Origin: Chloracidobacterium sp. CP2_5A | GTDB taxonomy: Bacteria; Acidobacteriota; Blastocatellia; Chloracidobacteriales; Chloracidobacteriaceae | Length of the DNA stretch: 64,000 nucleotides | Direction: 5' to 3' | Assembly: GCA_002254845.1 (NCBI GenBank) | Contig: NKPT01000001.1 | Span: forward strand, 159,246-223,245 | In this document: positions 58,441 to 64,000 of the stretch, piece after piece | Position numbering within the stretch: position 1 is the first letter of the stretch | Layout: each line of letters opens with the position of its first letter | The notes under the pieces: generated by a model | What the model was told of the DNA's origin: nothing | The model's database searches: none | What the model saw: the letters and a program-made list of their open reading frames with translations, nothing else | Made by a program: the position numbers and the translations under genes

Positions 58441-58475
58441 GCCACAGCATGGACGCTGAGCTGCATGGCCAGCCG

Positions 58476-58880
58476 CTGCCGCTGCGACCAGATCGTCATC
58501 GACTCCGGCATCGCCTACACCCTGCTGCGGCCGCAGAACTTCAGGCAGAACTTCACCACGTTCCTGCGCGACATGATCCGCGCGGGCACGGCGACACCCT
58601 CGCGGAGCCGCAGGCGCTCACCCATGCTGAGGCGCTGGCGGTGATCGCCGAACACATCGGCCGACCGATTCAGTTGGTGGCCATCAGCGAAGAACAGGCG
58701 GTGGAAGGCATGTGCCAGGCCGGGATGCCCGAGCCACTGGCGCAGGCGATGTCGAGCCTCAACCGCGTCATTGCGGCCGGCTGGGTGGCCGAAGTGACCG
58801 ACGATGCGCCGCGCCTACTCGGCCGACCCGCGACCACCTGGACCGACTTTGCGGCCGAGCACCGCCACGTCTGGCAATGA
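58476..58880 (+). pseudogene. NmrA-like NAD(P)-binding oxidoreductase fragment
   Basis: The first part reads IDSGIAYTLLRPQNFRQNFT then TFLRDMIRAGT, the middle segment of SDR-fold NmrA/YwnB-like proteins. After an internal deletion of some 70 residues and a frameshift, the C-terminal part continues as ALTHAEALAVIAEHIGRPIQ, EEQAVEGMCQAGMPEPLAQA and EVTDDAPRLLGRPATTW to a normal stop. The N-terminal Rossmann half is missing. It lies 28 bases before the next, better preserved, oxidoreductase gene. Confidence 0.68.
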
Positions 58881-58908
58881 TTCTACGAAGACACAGGAGC
58901 ACATCACC

Positions 58909-59598
58909 ATGAGCATTTCCATCATCGGCGCCGGCAATGTCGGCCTGGCGCTGGGGCAGGCGTTCACCCAGCGCGGCGAGACCGTCGTATACGGCGTTCC
59001 CGAGCCGGCCAAGTATGCGGACGCAGTGGCCGCCCTGGGCGACAAGGTCCGCGTCACTACCACGCAAGAGGCCATCGCTGCCAGCGACACCGTGATCCTG
59101 GCGGTGCCCTATGCCGCCGTATCTGCCATTGCGCAGAGCGTGCCCGACTGGCAGGGCAAGGTGCTGATCGATGCGACCAACCCGTTGGCGCCGGGACTCT
59201 CGGGCCTTTTGGCGGGCACCACCACCTCGGGCGCGGAAGAACTTTCCAAGCTCGCCCGCGGGGCGCGCGTGGTCAAGGCCTTCAACACCACCGGTGCCGA
59301 GAACAGGGCCGACAGCCGCTATCCGCAGGGCATGCCGATGATGCCGGTGTGTGGCGACGATGCCCAAGCGCGGCAACGCGCGATGACGCTGGCGACGCTG
59401 ATCGGTTTCGAGGCAGTGGACATGGGCCCGCTGATGGCGGCGCGCTACCTGGAGCCGTTTGCGATGACGTGCATCCACCTGGCGATCAAGCAGGGTCAAG
59501 GTCGTCTTGCTAATCAAAAAGCTAATCAAAAAGCGCCGCCATCAGCCTCATTTTACGCCTGCTTGACGTTCGTTTTGGATATTCGCATGCTGTCGTAA
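58909..59598 (+). CDS. F420-dependent NADP-oxidoreductase-like protein with replaced C-terminus
   Basis: A 229-residue NAD(P)-binding protein: MSISIIGAGNVGLALGQAF (GxGxxG), ASDTVILAVPYAAVSAIAQS, LIDATNPLAPGLSG, ARVVKAFNTTGAENRADSRY and MGPLMAARYLEPFAM. This matches the Npd/NADPH-dependent F420 reductase-like family, which includes many F420-independent members. AGGAG precedes the ATG. The family ends about ten residues after HLAIKQGQGR. Here a low-GC tail of about 33 residues follows, including an in-frame 12-bp duplication (NQKANQKA), so the native 3' end appears lost. Activity is uncertain. Confidence 0.7.
   Translation: MSISIIGAGNVGLALGQAFTQRGETVVYGVPEPAKYADAVAALGDKVRVTTTQEAIAASDTVILAVPYAAVSAIAQSVPDWQGKVLIDATNPLAPGLSGLLAGTTTSGAEELSKLARGARVVKAFNTTGAENRADSRYPQGMPMMPVCGDDAQARQRAMTLATLIGFEAVDMGPLMAARYLEPFAMTCIHLAIKQGQGRLANQKANQKAPPSASFYACLTFVLDIRMLS
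59509..59532. repeat. 12-bp perfect tandem duplication
   Basis: GCTAATCAAAAA occurs twice in succession in an AT-rich patch at the 3' end of the F420-oxidoreductase-like gene. In frame it gives the repeat A-N-Q-K. Confidence 0.92.
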
Positions 59599-59623
59599 AA
59601 GCTACGGAAACCAGCACACGAAC

Positions 59624-60512
59624 ATGTCGAGCGACCGACTCCCGGAGATGACCCAGGCGCAACGCGCCGGCTCGCGTTCGTCGAGTTGCGCCTGCGGTTT
59701 GTTGGCGAGATCCGCCGCCAGGACTTGGTGACGCGCTTCGGCATCCAGGCTGCGGCGGCCACGCGGGACATCGCCTAGTACAAGGAGCTGGCCCCAGGCA
59801 ATATGGAGTACGACACCAAGGGCAAGGTCTACGTCCGCGCCGCTTGGTTCCGCCCCCTGTTTGACTTCCCCGCCGAGCGGATCCTCACTTGGTTGTCCCA
59901 GGGCTACGGTGACGGCGAGCCCATCCGCTGGAAGGGTGTCGTGGCGCAAGAGGGTACCAGCCTGCCGGGCAAGATTGATCTGGATCTGCTGTCCGTCCTG
60001 ACCCGCGCCATTCACCAAGGCGCCGCTGTTGAGGTCGCCTATCGCGCACGGTCGAGCGGGCTGACGACCCGGGGATCGTCCCGTTCGCACTGGCCGACAG
60101 CGGCCTTCGTTGGCACGTCCGCGCCTTCGACCGGCGCAGCGGTGAGTTTCGCGACTTCGTGTTGGGCCGCCTCGACGCCGCTCGCATCCTGCCCGGCCCT
60201 GTGGCCGACCACGAGAAGCCCGATCAGGACATCCAGTGGAACCGGATCACCGAGCTCGAGCTCGTGCCGCATCCGGCCAACGTGCAGCACCCCGACACCA
60301 TCGAGGCCGAGTACGGCATGGACGGCGGCGCGCTCAAGGCGCGGACCCGCGCGGCGATGGCTGGCTACCTGTTGCGCCGCTGGAACGTGGACTGCGCCGA
60401 AGATCACAGTCTCACGGGTGGCGAGCGCCACCTGTGGCTCCGCAATCGCCAGGCCCTCTATGGCGTCACCAACTTGGCGCTCGCGCCGGGCTACAGCGAA
60501 CCCAGCAAGTAG
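59624..60512 (+). pseudogene. WYL-domain transcriptional regulator (BrxR/CapW-like), three lesions
   Basis: A regulator of about 295 residues heading the putative defence operon. The N-terminal wHTH is readable as MSSDRLPEMTQAQR, then (after a one-base loss near 59661-59670) LAFVELRLRFVGEIRRQDLV and TRFGIQAAAATRDIA. An in-frame TAG follows at 59776-59778, then YKELAPGNMEYDTKGKVYVR. The WYL core EVAYRARSSGLTTR is interrupted by a second one-base loss near 60067-60074, resuming IVPFALADSGLRWHVRAFDR and ending with a WCX-like C-terminus. WYL repressors of this layout control BREX, CBASS and similar loci. Sequencing error could explain some lesions, but not easily three. Confidence 0.8.
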
Positions 60513-60520
60513 GGGTAATC

Positions 60521-60586
60521 ATGACGATCACCCCCACCTGCAATCCCGTCGACCGCCAAGACCGAAAGGAGTCACAACATGGCTAA
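60521..60586 (+). CDS. possible 21-residue leader peptide
   Basis: ATG at 60521, eight bases after the WYL stop and preceded by GGGGT, opens a 21-codon frame ([20 protein letters not shown] plus Gly). It ends TAA at 60584-60586, overlapping the first codons of the next small gene, whose ribosome binding site lies inside it. Translation coupling is possible. There is no homology evidence and it may be chance. Confidence 0.3.
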   Translation: MTITPTCNPVDRQDRKESQHG

Positions 60587-60785
60587 GCCTCCCGCCAACC
60601 ACGGCAAGCAATGGACGCCTGCCGAAGTCGCGCAACTCAAACAGCTCGCGAAGGAGAACACGCCCACACGCGTCATCGGCCTAAAGCTGGGCCGCACGGA
60701 GGACGCGGCGCGAGCCAAGGCGGGCGAGAACAACATCTCCCTCAGGCCTACCAACCAGTCGCCCTACAACCGGCGCAAGCCCTGA
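60579..60785 (+). CDS. 68-residue SANT/Myb-like DNA-binding-type protein
   Basis: Small basic protein: [20 protein letters not shown] then [20 protein letters not shown], a helix-turn-helix of the SANT/Myb or GcrA-like kind with conserved Trp, and a basic tail ending YNRRKP. The strong site AAAGGAGT lies before ATG 60579. It starts 66 bases after the WYL stop, and the helicase starts 29 bases after its own stop, so the pair is probably co-transcribed. Possible roles are DNA targeting or local regulation; none is demonstrated. Confidence 0.75.
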   Translation: MAKPPANHGKQWTPAEVAQLKQLAKENTPTRVIGLKLGRTEDAARAKAGENNISLRPTNQSPYNRRKP

Positions 60786-60814
60786 GGCGGAAAGCAATAA
60801 CAAGGGGGCGCACC

Positions 60815-64000
<3,186 letters not shown>

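Overview
The window reads as about 54.8 kb of a GC-rich, Gram-negative bacterial chromosome followed by about 9 kb of accessory DNA. An outer membrane is implied by a FecA-like TonB-dependent receptor and by RfaE2 of heptose/LPS synthesis. The receptor's N-terminal CarboxypepD_reg-like domain, the short EF-Ts and the gene mix suggest Acidobacteriota (Blastocatellia or Chloracidobacterium-like). That placement is inference and needs marker-gene phylogeny.

Layout of the core. 0-8.9 kb (+): the end of a UDP-glucuronate decarboxylase gene, an SDR dehydrogenase, tgt-yajC-terC, then the translation block rplM-rpsI-rpsB-tsf-pyrH-frr with two clear hairpin terminators. 8.9-11.5 kb: a FecA-like receptor behind a promoter whose -35 is overlapped by a Fur-box-like palindrome. 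11.6-15.6 kb (-): a hydrolase and PEP carboxylase. 15.7-17.5 kb: small genes, one of lower GC, with integron-cassette-like spacing and attC-like sequences. 17.6-19.7 kb: an HD hydrolase and a carotenoid oxygenase. 19.8-32.7 kb: dnaG-sigma factor (-), a PyrK-like protein (+), then a minus-strand run DUF6941-hslV-spoIIM-ferritin-like-rfaE2-mfd-purD. 32.9-34.0 kb: hemE (+). 34.1-44.6 kb (-): tig-clpP-clpX-lon-engB-rho-glgA-adenine methylase. 44.8-54.8 kb: a TMTC-like TPR membrane protein, a GT2 glycosyltransferase, a GntR regulator, trxA, alaS, tldD and a PBP4-type carboxypeptidase.

From about 54.9 kb the character changes. To 60.5 kb lie decayed mobile genes: a type I restriction HsdR fragment, an IS5-type transposase fragment, phage tail and tape-measure fragments, a broken FitAB/VapBC toxin-antitoxin pair, an NmrA-like fragment and a WYL regulator with three lesions. 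A VOC protein and an F420-oxidoreductase-like gene remain open among them. The last 3.4 kb is intact: a possible 21-residue leader peptide, a 68-residue SANT/Myb-like protein and a large SNF2 (HepA/DrmD-like) helicase still open at the window edge. This looks like the head of an anti-phage defence operon (DISARM-like or a related DUF1156/DUF499-type cluster).

A recurrent feature is short tandem duplication (units of 12-17 bp) at gene boundaries and in gaps. It occurs in both the core and the decayed segment. In the core it has duplicated stop codons (pyrH, dacB) and the dnaG stop/sigma-factor start junction; in the decayed segment it has frameshifted the FitA antitoxin. The shared scar suggests that both segments have resided in the same genome. 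No tRNA, rRNA or CRISPR array was recognised.
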